Assembly (NCBI GenBank): GCA_937128505.1 | Contig: CAKZMM010000118.1 | Span: 1-64,000 of the forward strand | Source of the DNA: an uncultured Thermogutta sp. | GTDB taxonomy: Bacteria; Planctomycetota; Planctomycetia; Pirellulales; Thermoguttaceae | Length of the DNA: 64,000 bases | Direction of reading: 5' to 3' | Shown: positions 1 to 11,679 of the stretch, one piece after another | Layout of the letters: every line of letters begins with the position of its first letter | Numbering within the stretch: the first letter of the stretch is position 1 | Notes under the pieces: generated by a model | The model's database searches: none | Seen by the model: only the letters and a program-made list of their open reading frames with translations | What the model was told of the DNA's origin: nothing | Made by a program: the position numbers and the translations under genes

Positions 1-1
1 G

Positions 2-1024
2 GTGCCGCAAGGGCGCGAGTGGGTACGGAGTCTCGATCCGCGGCAAGAGGGTTTGCTCCTGGAATCGGGCGAAGGCGTCGATGTGACGGCCTTCCTCCAG
101 GTCACCGGGCAGATCGTCTACTCGAAGATCCTGGAAGCCTATCGACATGAGCAATTCGTCATGTCGCGGTTGGTGGAGACGATTCCCACGCGGTTTGACG
201 GGGAGAAAATTCCCGGCGTTGGTCCACTGGCGGATCAAGCCACGGCGATCGAGCCCGGCATGCCGTATCCCCATGTGGGGTTTTCGGCCGATTACATTGA
301 AACGCCTTCGACGACCAAACATGGGCTGATTGTTCCCGTGACGCGAGAGGCCATCTTCTTCGATCGGACTTATTTGGTGCTGCGCCGGGCGGCAGAGGTC
401 GGCGAAGTTCTGGGGCTGAACAAGGAAAAACGGCTCCTTGATGTGCTGATCGGGGCGGTCAATCCCTATCGATGGAACGGCACCCGTTATCACACCTATT
501 ACGGTCCGACCGACGGGGGCTTGTGGGTCAACGCCTTGCCGGGCAATGAGCTCGTGGATTGGACCAATGTAGACCGGGCCGAGCAGCTATTCGCGGATTT
601 GTTGGATCCAGTCACGGGTGAGCCGGTTCTCGTGCAACCGAATACCGTCCTGGTGATGCCCGCGTACCGACACGCGGCAAGCCGGATCTTTTTCGCTCAG
701 GAACTTTCGTACACTGCACCGCAAAGTTCCAGCACCACAACCGGCGCCAATCCGCTGGCACGCTACCGGGTGGTTGAAAGCCGGCTGGCATACCGCCGAA
801 TCCTCGCCATGGGGGTGAGTGCTCAGGAGGCCAAAACGTGGTGGTTTATCGGCGATTTTCGCAAAGCGTTCGCGTACATGGAGAATTGGCCGATCACCGT
901 GACCCAGTCGCCGCCGGGAAGCGAGGCGGAGTTTACCCAGGACATTGTCGTGCGCTTCAAGGCGAGCGAGCGCGGGGCGGCAGCCGTGCTCAACCCGCGG
1001 TATATCGTGCGATGTACCGGCTGA
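2..1024 (+). CDS. Phage major capsid-like protein (5' partial)
   Basis: The frame is open to the left window edge, so the GTG at position 2 is probably internal and the protein is N-terminally truncated here. The 340 visible residues are soluble and mixed alpha/beta, with no membrane segment. Stretches such as FDGEKIPGVGPL and GLIVPVTREAIFFDRTYLVL, and the overall size, are what I associate with capsid-type proteins of planctomycete prophages. That match is from memory and no capsid fold can be verified here. It is the first gene of a same-strand run of small structural-type genes. An encapsulin-like shell protein is a less likely alternative. Confidence 0.5.
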   Translation: MPQGREWVRSLDPRQEGLLLESGEGVDVTAFLQVTGQIVYSKILEAYRHEQFVMSRLVETIPTRFDGEKIPGVGPLADQATAIEPGMPYPHVGFSADYIETPSTTKHGLIVPVTREAIFFDRTYLVLRRAAEVGEVLGLNKEKRLLDVLIGAVNPYRWNGTRYHTYYGPTDGGLWVNALPGNELVDWTNVDRAEQLFADLLDPVTGEPVLVQPNTVLVMPAYRHAASRIFFAQELSYTAPQSSSTTTGANPLARYRVVESRLAYRRILAMGVSAQEAKTWWFIGDFRKAFAYMENWPITVTQSPPGSEAEFTQDIVVRFKASERGAAAVLNPRYIVRCTG

Positions 1025-1354
1025 TCAAGCAGGTGAGCCTCGCCGCGGCGAAAGTGCACTGGTCTATGAGGGCTAAACGCGCAAAGAAGGGAGTTATGCG
1101 CTCTTATACTTCGTGATGCACGATAACCGGGGGCAACGCGCAAAAGGGGGCATGATTCTGCGGGATCCAGCTCGGTGCCTCCTGATAACGGGGCGCGATG
1201 CGTGCGGGGGAGGATGGGCTCATGCGGCTAGAAGAGGTGCAAATGCCCCCTTGTTGATCGCGGGAAGGTGTCTCCATGCGGCACGAGTCGGGATGGGTAA
1301 AGCGGGAATTGGCTTGCAGAAGCTTTTGAGAAACAAATTTCTGGGGAAGGGGCC
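1025..1354. other. Intergenic, no supported gene
   Basis: Overlapping frames here are open but show no convincing protein composition or ribosome binding site. A GGGGAAGGGG tract at the right end serves as the binding site for the next gene. Confidence 0.5.
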
Positions 1355-1852
1355 ATGTCCGAGGGAAACTGGTGGATCGAATTTCCTCCGCAAGCCGGGG
1401 AGCCACCGCCGAGCGAGGCGGCCGTGCCGGGGTGGCGGCTGGGGCGGCCGGTCCTTTGCTTTCCGGCCAACGCGGAGCGCAGGGTGCGTTTCAGCGGAGT
1501 GTTGCCGAGCGGTTGTGGGGGGCGAGGCCTCGTGGTGCGGGTGTGGGCGAGTTTTTCCGCCGATACCGATCCGGAGCATTTTGCGCGGCTCAAGCTTGCG
1601 TGGGAACGTTTGGCGGTGGGTGAGGATTCCCTGGATGAAGAGAGCTTTGGTCCGGCGAAAGCGATTGTGCTCCCGGTACCGGGAAATTCGGGAGGCTTGG
1701 TGGCCGGAACACTCGTGTTCGTTGCCGGCGATGAGATCGACGGTTTGCAAGCGGGCGAGCTATTTCGGCTGCAACTCGCCCTCGATCCACAACAAAGCGT
1801 TTTTACGGGGGATCTTGAACTGGTACGGCTTGTGATCAGCGAGGCGATCTGA
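1355..1852 (+). CDS. Hypothetical protein of the virion-like cluster, 165 aa
   Basis: The ATG follows a strong GGGGAAGGGG ribosome binding site by a few bases. The protein is acidic, soluble and beta-rich in appearance: alternating hydrophobics in RRVRFSGVLPSG and GLVVRVWASFSAD, then a central DEESFGPAKAIVLPVPG segment. It has no signal peptide or membrane segment. The stop codon is immediately followed by the ATG of the LamG-like gene, so the two are probably co-translated. I do not recognise the family. Position suggests a tail-fibre or base-structure accessory component, which is an inference from neighbours only. Confidence 0.55.
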   Translation: MSEGNWWIEFPPQAGEPPPSEAAVPGWRLGRPVLCFPANAERRVRFSGVLPSGCGGRGLVVRVWASFSADTDPEHFARLKLAWERLAVGEDSLDEESFGPAKAIVLPVPGNSGGLVAGTLVFVAGDEIDGLQAGELFRLQLALDPQQSVFTGDLELVRLVISEAI

Positions 1853-2632
1853 ATGGCACGGCACTTCGAGGCATCGCGCAACCAATACTGCGAGATCCAG
1901 AGCGAGTTGGGACTGGTGGGTCCGCCGTTTTGGGTAGCCGTGTGGTTTCGCCCGCTTGCTCATCAGCGGCAGGCCGTGTGGTTTCTAGGAAGCAGTCGGG
2001 CACAGGCGTTTTATCATGCATTGGCTATGGATGGTGAGGGCCGGGTGGCGGTCCGCAGTATCAGCCAGTGGGATGGCTTGGGGGAGGCGTGGAGCAGTGC
2101 AAGCTTAGCCCTCGGGGCTTGGCATCATTTGGTCGGGGTGTGGGAATCGGCCCACAAGCGGCATCTGCACGTGGCGGGGCAATCTTTCACAAATCTTCAG
2201 CTTGTTCGCGTGGGGTATGTGGATCGGATGAGCGTGGGGCGATTGGGCCGGGCAATTCCTTCGGATTATTTGACGGGCGAGGTGGCGGAGCTTGTCGTGG
2301 CCCGAGGGGTGCCCACGGCACAGCAGATCGCGGCCTTGCGCGGGGGTTGGCCGGCACCGTGCGTGGTGGCCCGAACGGCCTGGGTGGGTTATTGGGCATT
2401 AGCGGGTACGGACGAAGAGTACTACGGTCGCTGGAGATTGGAACCGCAAAATGATCCGCTTTGGCGCAATCATCCGCCGGTTTTGTACCGGATGGGCGCT
2501 CGAAGTTCTGCTCGGTCAAACGCGGTTGGAGAAACTCGTACGTTTCGGGTGGTAGCGGGAAAATCCTGTCTTTCGGGTGGCGTGGGGGTGGTGGCCTCGC
2601 CGGGGAGCATCGTCGGCATGGCCATCGGTTAA
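1853..2632 (+). CDS. LamG/concanavalin-A-like domain protein of the virion-like cluster
   Basis: The 259-residue product shows the LamG-like jelly-roll pattern: an N-terminal FEASRNQYCEIQS segment, WVAVWFRPL, then LALGAWHHLVGVWES and LTGEVAELVVARGVPTAQQI. These match the strands of laminin-G-type domains used by phages and secreted proteins to bind glycans. There is no signal peptide, which fits a virion protein better than a secreted enzyme. Its ATG directly follows the upstream stop. The last 40 residues are Gly/Val-rich and look less domain-like. The likely role is surface or receptor binding in a tail-fibre-like structure, inferred from fold and context. Confidence 0.65.
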   Translation: MARHFEASRNQYCEIQSELGLVGPPFWVAVWFRPLAHQRQAVWFLGSSRAQAFYHALAMDGEGRVAVRSISQWDGLGEAWSSASLALGAWHHLVGVWESAHKRHLHVAGQSFTNLQLVRVGYVDRMSVGRLGRAIPSDYLTGEVAELVVARGVPTAQQIAALRGGWPAPCVVARTAWVGYWALAGTDEEYYGRWRLEPQNDPLWRNHPPVLYRMGARSSARSNAVGETRTFRVVAGKSCLSGGVGVVASPGSIVGMAIG

Positions 2633-2654
2633 GCGATTCGGCAGGGAGCGAGCA

Positions 2655-3053
2655 GTGACCGAAGCACGCGACATCTACGGCACCGTCTTCAAGCACGGCA
2701 CGGCCGTGCTGCTTGCGCGGGTGGTGGACGAGACCGGTGAGCCCATTAGCCAACACGATATCGCCTTGGCCAATTATACGGTGTATTTGCTGGATGAATC
2801 GGATCCGGATCAGGCGCAACCGGTCGCGGGGCATCATGACCGATCGGTAGCGGTTGCCCAACTGATTTACAACAGTTTGCAGCGGGATTCTTTTTGGGAT
2901 CTCGATGAGCTTGGTTACAACTTTCGCCATGTGCTCGATGTTTCGGTGCAGCCGGCTTTTCCCAAGGCGGGGCGGAGTTACCGTGTGGTCTTCCGCCTCA
3001 TTCCCACCGGCGGGCAGGTGATTCTTGTGCGGTTCCGGCTATATGCGATTTAG
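2655..3053 (+). CDS. Hypothetical virion-cluster protein, 132 aa
   Basis: I chose the GTG at 2655 because GGGAG lies about 8 bases upstream and the residues before it, which overlap the preceding gene, look non-coding. The protein begins VTEARDIYGTVFKHGTAVLL and has a beta-rich body (LLARVVDETGEPIS, YTVYLLDES) ending RVVFRLIPTGGQVILVRFRLYAI. This resembles small immunoglobulin-like or tail-accessory proteins in shape only, and I do not recognise the family. After the TAG stop the same frame stays open for 61 more codons to TGA at 3237-3239, so stop readthrough is conceivable. Confidence 0.55.
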   Translation: MTEARDIYGTVFKHGTAVLLARVVDETGEPISQHDIALANYTVYLLDESDPDQAQPVAGHHDRSVAVAQLIYNSLQRDSFWDLDELGYNFRHVLDVSVQPAFPKAGRSYRVVFRLIPTGGQVILVRFRLYAI

Positions 3054-3329
3054 AAAGGCGGCTTTGCCGAGCCGATCAAACGGGGCTTTTTGCCCGGATT
3101 GTCGGCGACATTTCCGGGAAAGCAAGCCGCGGCATTTGCGCCGCCGGCATCAGGTGCGGGCAGCTTCATCCGGGATCTGACAGCATCGATCAACGGTAGC
3201 GGTGCAGAAGTTTTAAACCCCCGCTCAAAGCCTACTTGAAGCGAACGATTCATGAAAGCGGGCGAAAGCCCACGGGGGCGTGCGGATAGGGGCCGAGCTG
3301 TGCCAGCAACAACTTGAGGAGACAAGCAA

Positions 3330-3545
3330 ATGACCGGCGATGCCGAGCAATTGCGCCGTATTCGGAGTCAAGTCTTGCAGTTGATCGCCGAACTGACGGC
3401 GAACCCCAAGCCGAGTTACGAGTTGGATGGTCAGAGAGTTTCTTGGAGCGAGTACCTGGCACAACTTCGCAGTACGGTGGATTGGTGCGACCGCCAACTG
3501 GCGGCAACGGAGCCTTTCGAGCTGCATTCGCGGGGGGTGACCTGA
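3330..3545 (+). CDS. Small conserved-type hypothetical protein, 71 aa
   Basis: The ATG has a well-placed GAGGAG binding site about 9 bases upstream. The protein is charged and helical: it begins MTGDAEQLRRIRSQVLQLIA and contains SWSEYLAQLRSTVDWCDRQL. Size, helical content and position between a beta-rich protein and a connector-sized protein suit a small head-assembly or joining factor. The function is not recognised. Composition and codon use resemble its neighbours, so it is probably a real gene despite its length. Confidence 0.6.
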   Translation: MTGDAEQLRRIRSQVLQLIAELTANPKPSYELDGQRVSWSEYLAQLRSTVDWCDRQLAATEPFELHSRGVT

Positions 3546-3731
3546 TCGGTTGCCAGCCGAGCATTGTCTGCCGCACGAAAGCTCGCCGGCGGTAGGGGAC
3601 TGCCGAGCTGCCGGCGGGGCATGCAGGGGCGGTTGATTTTTGGACGAGTTTTTCCTCTGCGGCAGGACTCCGCCGCGATAACCGCGGCTACCGAGTACCC
3701 GCGGAGGTTCAGGAAAGTAGCAGGGGGCGTG

Positions 3732-4367
3732 ATGAGCGTCGATCAAGCAGCCGACATTTGGGTGATTTTGGATGGCCTCGAGAGGGTGGAAATCTGGCGG
3801 CCGGGAACCTCGGAGCCGCTGGGGGTGGTGGAAGCCCTCCGGGCGCAGTGCCGTCAGGCCGAAGGGGCTATTTCCGCGGGGGATTATTTGGCGGCAGATA
3901 TTTTGTGGTATGTACCGGCGCTTGATGCGGCGGAAATTCGCCCGGGGGATCAGGTCCACAGCGGCGATAATCGACGGTGGACGGTGCTGAAAGTGGAACC
4001 ATTGGCAAGAGGGCAAAGACTGCGACTGTGGTGCCGGGATTTGGTGGTGGCCTGGCGGCTGGATCGGTACGTCCATATCGAGGTAGGGCAACCGGTCAAG
4101 CAACCGGATGGAAGTACCACGATACGCTGGACCGTGTGGCGCAGCGGCGTTCGGGCCCGGGTTCAACCGTGGCAAACGGTCTTTGGGCGTTCGGCCGGGC
4201 GGAAATCGATTGAGCGGCGGTACGTCGTTTATCTGGACGAAGCACCGCCGATGGATCGACCGGTACGCCTGCGATCACCCCGCGGAAGAGTGCTCGAGGT
4301 TATCTCAGTACGTCATGCCGAGCGGATCGATAGCCTTCCCTGGGTGGAAGCCATTGAAAGCGATTGA
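3732..4367 (+). CDS. Hypothetical connector/neck-type protein of the virion-like cluster, 211 aa
   Basis: A longer frame begins at 3564, but its first 56 residues are Arg/Gly-rich and look non-coding. The ATG at 3732 has an AGGGGGCG binding site just upstream. The product starts MSVDQAADIWVILDGLERVE and has a beta-rich middle (ADILWYVPALDAAEIRPGD, WTVLKVEPLARGQRLRLWC), a pattern often seen in head-tail connector or tail-completion proteins. It is soluble with no signal peptide. The specific family is not recognised, and the role is inferred from size and order. Confidence 0.5.
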   Translation: MSVDQAADIWVILDGLERVEIWRPGTSEPLGVVEALRAQCRQAEGAISAGDYLAADILWYVPALDAAEIRPGDQVHSGDNRRWTVLKVEPLARGQRLRLWCRDLVVAWRLDRYVHIEVGQPVKQPDGSTTIRWTVWRSGVRARVQPWQTVFGRSAGRKSIERRYVVYLDEAPPMDRPVRLRSPRGRVLEVISVRHAERIDSLPWVEAIESD

Positions 4368-4593
4368 GTTCGCCGGCAAAGTTGCTCGTAGGGGCGCAGT
4401 TTTCCGCAGCGGGGGCTTCAGCCCAGAAGAAGGCTTCCGACCTCGGACCTGCGCGGCACCTTGGAACTGTTCGCAGGGGACTTGGGGCAAACTCGCGGCG
4501 AGGACCTCCGAGTGGCATCGCATCTTCACACGACGGGCTTTTAAGGTTACAGCGAGGCTTATTTGCCGGTTGAACCCGGGGGGACTTTTTCAG

Positions 4594-5004
4594 GTGACAG
4601 CGCTTCTTGAGGCTTTTCATACTCGGTGGAGCCAAGTGGCGGAATTGACCCGGCTCTTACCACCTGAACACCTGATCACGGGCGAGCCAGTTGCCCGTAT
4701 GTTACCTTGCGGGGTACTGGCTCCGCCGAAAGGGGTCATCCGGCTGCGCAGTAGCTCGGGCTACCTCGAGCAATGGGAGCTGACTTTGCACATTTGGCAT
4801 ACGCAGGCGGCGTGGCTTGAGGGGCTTTCGCAGCTTGTGCGGAAATCCTTTGAGAATTGGCGAACGAGCCTTGCCCCGGGGGTTGAGCTTCTGGGCTTTT
4901 GGCTTGTGCGTACGAGTGGCCGCGAAGTTCGGGTCGATTGCTGGCAGAAGACGCTGCACTTTACGGCGATTGTGTCCCACGTGGTCGCGGAGGTATCAAG
5001 GTGA
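4594..5004 (+). CDS. Putative tail-terminator-like protein, 136 aa
   Basis: The frame is open far upstream, but the GTG at 4594 has a GGGGGGA binding site at 4578-4583 and starts the first protein-like segment (VTALLEAFHTRWSQVAELTR). The protein then reads LLPPEHLITGEPVARMLPCG and RLRSSSGYLEQWELTLHIWH. An N-terminal helix followed by strands and a helix is the layout of tail-terminator/completion proteins such as the DUF3168 group, but sequence identity to that family is not certain. Its TGA overlaps the GTG of the next gene (GTGA), implying translational coupling. Confidence 0.5.
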   Translation: MTALLEAFHTRWSQVAELTRLLPPEHLITGEPVARMLPCGVLAPPKGVIRLRSSSGYLEQWELTLHIWHTQAAWLEGLSQLVRKSFENWRTSLAPGVELLGFWLVRTSGREVRVDCWQKTLHFTAIVSHVVAEVSR

Positions 5005-5693
5005 GTCTTTCTTTTCGCGGACAACTGTTGGTGCAATGCGGGTGGAGCTGGCGGGATCAAGCGGTCGAGGCAGCCATCGTCGATAGCCACCTGGCCCGAC
5101 ACCTGTGGACTTTGGATTCAGACCCCACCGGCGAGGGGGCGGATGCCGTTTGGTACCTGGAGTCCAAGCTTTTGGACGTGGGCGAGACCCTGCGTTTGGA
5201 GCTCGACTTGCTGGAGCGCCCCTGCTTCGGCTCGCTGATTTTCATCTCGTTTGAAAAGATCGCACTACTTTGGCTACTCCATCACGAGGCGGATGGGGCC
5301 GGCCAAATCCGCTTACGGCCGGCACCGATCGATGGCTGGTTAGGTCCATTTCATTCGCTGGGGGATAGTCTTGTCGTTCCATCGGGGGGGATGGTCGTGC
5401 TGGCGGCGGGGGCGGAGTCTTGGCCGGTGACTGTCGGGCAAAGCGCTCTTGAGCTTTCGGCGGAAGGGGGGCCTATCCGCTTCGATCTCCTCCTGCTGGG
5501 AACGATGAACTCCGCGGCCGGCAGCTCGTCGGAATCAAGCAGCTCCTCAAGCTCTGAATCCGCTAGTTCGGAAAGCTGTTCGGAGGAAAGCTTCTCCCGC
5601 TCCGAAAGTTCCTCGAGCTCCGAAAGTTCCTCCAGCTACGAAAATTCCTCCAGCTCCGAAAGCTCCTGGAGCAGTTCGAGCGAAGAATCGTGA
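5001..5693 (+). CDS. Tail-like protein with Ser/Glu-repeat C-terminus, 230 aa
   Basis: The gene starts at a GTG that overlaps the preceding stop. Residues 1 to about 172 form a beta-rich domain (SFRGQLLVQCGWSWRDQA, GETLRLELDLLERPCFG). The last 55 or so residues are almost entirely Ser with Glu every few positions (SSESSSSSSSESASSESC), written in DNA as an imperfect 18-nt repeat. Such SES tails are low-complexity and probably unstructured. The globular part could be a tail-tube or baseplate-type protein, from position only. The tail may be a linker, an adhesive surface or a phosphorylation-rich segment, and none of these is shown by sequence. Confidence 0.6.
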   Translation: MSLSFRGQLLVQCGWSWRDQAVEAAIVDSHLARHLWTLDSDPTGEGADAVWYLESKLLDVGETLRLELDLLERPCFGSLIFISFEKIALLWLLHHEADGAGQIRLRPAPIDGWLGPFHSLGDSLVVPSGGMVVLAAGAESWPVTVGQSALELSAEGGPIRFDLLLLGTMNSAAGSSSESSSSSSSESASSESCSEESFSRSESSSSSESSSSYENSSSSESSWSSSSEES

Positions 5694-5790
5694 GGATGAA
5701 AGGAATGAAAATGAAAGGAATAAGGATGAAGAAAAAAAGGATCAAAGGGATCGGGATGAAGGGGAAGGGGATAAGGATGAAAGGAATCAG
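5694..5790 (+). repeat. Purine-rich low-complexity tract, GGATGAA-type units
   Basis: About 97 bases between two virion-cluster genes are nearly pure A/G on the + strand, built from imperfect GGATGAAAGG and AAGGAAT units. It directly follows the SES-encoding repeat. It ends just before the ATG at 5797, so the GA-rich run may also supply the ribosome binding site there. Confidence 0.75.
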
Positions 5791-5796
5791 TGGGCG

Positions 5797-6642
5797 ATGA
5801 ACATAATTTTCCACGAACTGGCCGGCTCCCCAATCGAGGAGTATTTGCCCTCGGCTTTTCGGGCCCAAAGACGCTTCTTGGTGCCGTGGGAGGACCGAGA
5901 GAAATTTGCCCAAACCGTGTTGGGGCAAGTTCGGGAATTCGGCGCGATCCCCGCGGCGAGCTACCCGGGCAAGCCCGGGGTGGTTGCACGCCGGGTCCGC
6001 ATCCGCCCGTTGGAACCGGCTACATTGCGGCCGCAGATGCTACGAGATCCCACCGCCGGCTTGAACGACTACAGCGGCTCCTTCGCGGAGGTGAGCGTGG
6101 AATACGAGTGGCTGGCGGAGGACTTCCGCCCCGATATGCCGGTGCAAAGCCCGGGCAGCCCGCTGAGTTATCGGATCGATTGCTTCGAGGAGGTGATGGA
6201 GCTGGCGTCGGAAGGTTGGCGTTGGGATGGGCCTTCCGGACCCCAGTTGTCCGCGGGAGGGGTGTTACGGAAAACCGTCGCCGTCTCCGAGCATTGGATC
6301 ACCCTGCGAAAAGTATTGCGGCCACCGTGGTCGCTTATTTCCGAGCTTCAGGGCAAAGTGAATGCAGGGGAATTCCTCGGCTATTTGCCCGAGACCTTGC
6401 TTTTTGTCGGAGCAAGAGTCAGTAGGCTTTTTCCGGGCACATTGGATCAAGGACCGAGCGAATTCGTCTGGGAAATTCGTTACAAGTTCTTGGAGCGAGC
6501 CGTGAAGTGTCAAGGTCAAGTCTACGGTTGGAACCACGTCTATCGGGGTGATGCCGGCAGTTGGTCGAAGCCTTGGTCCGGGGGAGGTTTCCTCTATGAT
6601 TTGGCCGACTTTACCCCGCTTCTGAGTTTGGAGCAAGCTTAA
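5797..6642 (+). CDS. Hypothetical virion-cluster protein, 281 aa
   Basis: The ATG lies at the end of a purine-rich tract that can act as binding site. The product starts MNIIFHELAGSPIEEYLPSA and continues RAQRRFLVPWEDREKFAQTV, PGKPGVVARRVRIRPLEPAT and WITLRKVLRPPWSLISELQG. It is soluble, with no signal peptide or membrane segment. I do not recognise a named family. It is the last gene of the cluster, and a hairpin plus T-rich tract follows 65 bases after its stop, so it probably ends the transcript. A tail or baseplate role is likely only by position. Confidence 0.6.
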   Translation: MNIIFHELAGSPIEEYLPSAFRAQRRFLVPWEDREKFAQTVLGQVREFGAIPAASYPGKPGVVARRVRIRPLEPATLRPQMLRDPTAGLNDYSGSFAEVSVEYEWLAEDFRPDMPVQSPGSPLSYRIDCFEEVMELASEGWRWDGPSGPQLSAGGVLRKTVAVSEHWITLRKVLRPPWSLISELQGKVNAGEFLGYLPETLLFVGARVSRLFPGTLDQGPSEFVWEIRYKFLERAVKCQGQVYGWNHVYRGDAGSWSKPWSGGGFLYDLADFTPLLSLEQA

Positions 6643-6706
6643 GTGTTTACCCCTCGAAAGGGTGGGAAGGCCTTAGGAACACAAATCGTGTGCGGCTTCG
6701 AGGTCT

Positions 6707-6742
6707 TCCCCCTCGAGCAGAGGGGGACCCCCTTTTGTCTTT
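6707..6742 (+). terminator. Rho-independent-type terminator after the virion-like cluster
   Basis: An 8-bp perfect stem (TCCCCCTC at 6707-6714 with GAGGGGGA at 6720-6727) and a 5-base loop are followed by CCCCCTTTTGTCTTT. It lies 65 bases after the stop of the last cluster gene. Confidence 0.75.
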
Positions 6743-6798
6743 CGAAACCGATCGACCCTGATAAGTCCTGCTGATTAGCCGGGATTATCTTGCGAACC

Positions 6799-7851
6799 AT
6801 GGACGCGAGGTCTTTCGAGCCGATTTATGTCTTCGGTTATCCCGGCGAGCTCGGCGGGGCGGCCACGGAGCTGTGGCACACCCTGCGGCTTTGGCGTGAG
6901 GCGGGGTTGGGCGTGGTGTGTATTCCCACTTGGTCGGCCCCGGAAAGTTGGCGCAAGCGGGTCTCGGCCATCGGTTGCCGCACTTTGTCCCTGGAGCCGG
7001 GTGAGCTTGCCGAGTGCTCGGAGCTTCGGCAAAAAACGGTCGTTGCTTTCTGTAATCGCGTCTTTCTCCAGCAGGCGTCGGTCTTGCGGCGGCTCGGTTG
7101 CCGACTCGTGTGGGCGGGCTGCATGAACTGGCTTTTTCCCGCGGAATATGCCCACTATCGCCGCTATGGGGCGTTCGATGCATACGTGTTTCAAAGCAGG
7201 TATCAGCACAGGAAATTAGTGCGGCAATTGGCACGCTTCGGTGTTTCATTACGCAAGTGCCATCGAATTGCCGGGGCTTTTTTCGCCGACGAATACCCGT
7301 TTCAGTTTCGGCCTCACGGAAGAGGGGAAGTGCTGGTGCTGGGCCGGGTGAGCCGAGCGGATCCTGCCAAGTTTGCCCCCGATAGTTGGCAAGTTTACCC
7401 CACTTGCGGTGTGCCCCTTAAACTACGGATTCTGGGCTGGGGGCCGCAGGTGGAATCAAGGCTGGGTGCGCCGCCGGCTTGGGCCGAATGCCTTCCACCC
7501 CTGGGGGAGCCGGTTCCCGAGTTTCTCCGATCGCTTCATGTGTTGACCCCTCTAACGGGTGGGGCAATCGAGAATTGGCCTCGGGTAGGTCTTGAAGCCA
7601 TGGCCGGCGGCGTTCCCATCGTGGTGGAGAACCTGGGGGGTTGGTCGGAGATGATCCTGCCCGGAAAAACGGGCTACTTGGTGGAGAATCGGCGTCAATG
7701 GGCGGAGGCCGTCCGGAGGCTTGCCGCAGATGACGAACATCGGCACCAATTAGCCCAAGCGGCCCGAGAGTATCTCCAGGTTGAACTTGCCGACCCGGAG
7801 CGGATTTGGCCCCGATGGCAGCAGCTTTTTGAAGGCCTTTGGCGGAGGTAA
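6799..7851 (+). CDS. Glycosyltransferase, GT4-like (GT-B fold)
   Basis: The 350-residue product has a GT-B layout. The N-terminal half opens PIYVFGYPGELGGAATELWH, with the Gly-rich acceptor-side loop. The C-terminal half has GEVLVLGRVSRADPAKF, LRILGWGPQVESRL and the donor-site stretch WPRVGLEAMAGGVPIVVENLGG with the family E-x7-E-type positions (GLEAMA, NLGGWSEM), then GKTGYLVE. It would transfer a sugar from a nucleotide-sugar donor, with the acceptor unknown. The start is either TTG at 6790 or ATG at 6799, neither with a clear binding site. It follows the virion-cluster terminator by 70 bases, so it is transcribed separately or by read-through. A role in glycosylating virion or surface proteins is possible but unproven. 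Confidence 0.8.
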   Translation: MDARSFEPIYVFGYPGELGGAATELWHTLRLWREAGLGVVCIPTWSAPESWRKRVSAIGCRTLSLEPGELAECSELRQKTVVAFCNRVFLQQASVLRRLGCRLVWAGCMNWLFPAEYAHYRRYGAFDAYVFQSRYQHRKLVRQLARFGVSLRKCHRIAGAFFADEYPFQFRPHGRGEVLVLGRVSRADPAKFAPDSWQVYPTCGVPLKLRILGWGPQVESRLGAPPAWAECLPPLGEPVPEFLRSLHVLTPLTGGAIENWPRVGLEAMAGGVPIVVENLGGWSEMILPGKTGYLVENRRQWAEAVRRLAADDEHRHQLAQAAREYLQVELADPERIWPRWQQLFEGLWRR

Positions 7852-8189
7852 TTTGCGCGTGGGGATCCCGGTGTGCACGATGCAAAGGATTTGGTCATCC
7901 TTCCTAGTGGAGGCGGGGGTTTCGCGCGACTCGAAAGACCTCGCTGCAAAAAAGAACCCACCCTCAAAAGGACCCCACCGCCCAGCGGATGCTTGGCTAG
8001 TCGGCGATCCATCTCAGAAAGCTTTCGATCCGCCGGAAAAGGTTTTCTTTGCAATCGGCCAATCCGGCACAAACCCCCCGGGGATTTTGAGCTCTTTGAA
8101 TTTCAGTTGTCGGGATGCTCTCAGCCCTTCGGCGTTGGCTTGGGGGGAGCCGAGAATTTCAAGTTGCCCCAGTTAGGGGTGGCTTAAGA
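7852..8189. other. Intergenic between convergent genes
   Basis: The space separates the glycosyltransferase (+) from the RND pump (-). Open frames exist but lack binding sites and protein-like composition. A small CCCC-AGTTA-GGGG dyad near 8170 may help terminate the pump operon. Confidence 0.45.
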
Positions 8190-11660
<3,471 letters not shown>

Positions 11661-11679
11661 GCGCAGCGGTACTCCGAGT

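Larger units (their letters stand above)
1..6642 (+). mobile_element. Virion-like gene cluster (prophage remnant or domesticated phage structural module)
   Basis: Nine same-strand genes run from a capsid-like protein through small connector- or tail-completion-sized proteins to a 281-residue protein, and a hairpin terminator follows at 6707. Gene sizes and order resemble the head-to-tail block of a tailed phage. No integrase, portal, terminase or lysis gene lies in the window, but the left edge cuts the cluster, so these could sit upstream. The phage origin is inferred from the first gene and the gene-size layout. Confidence 0.45.
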
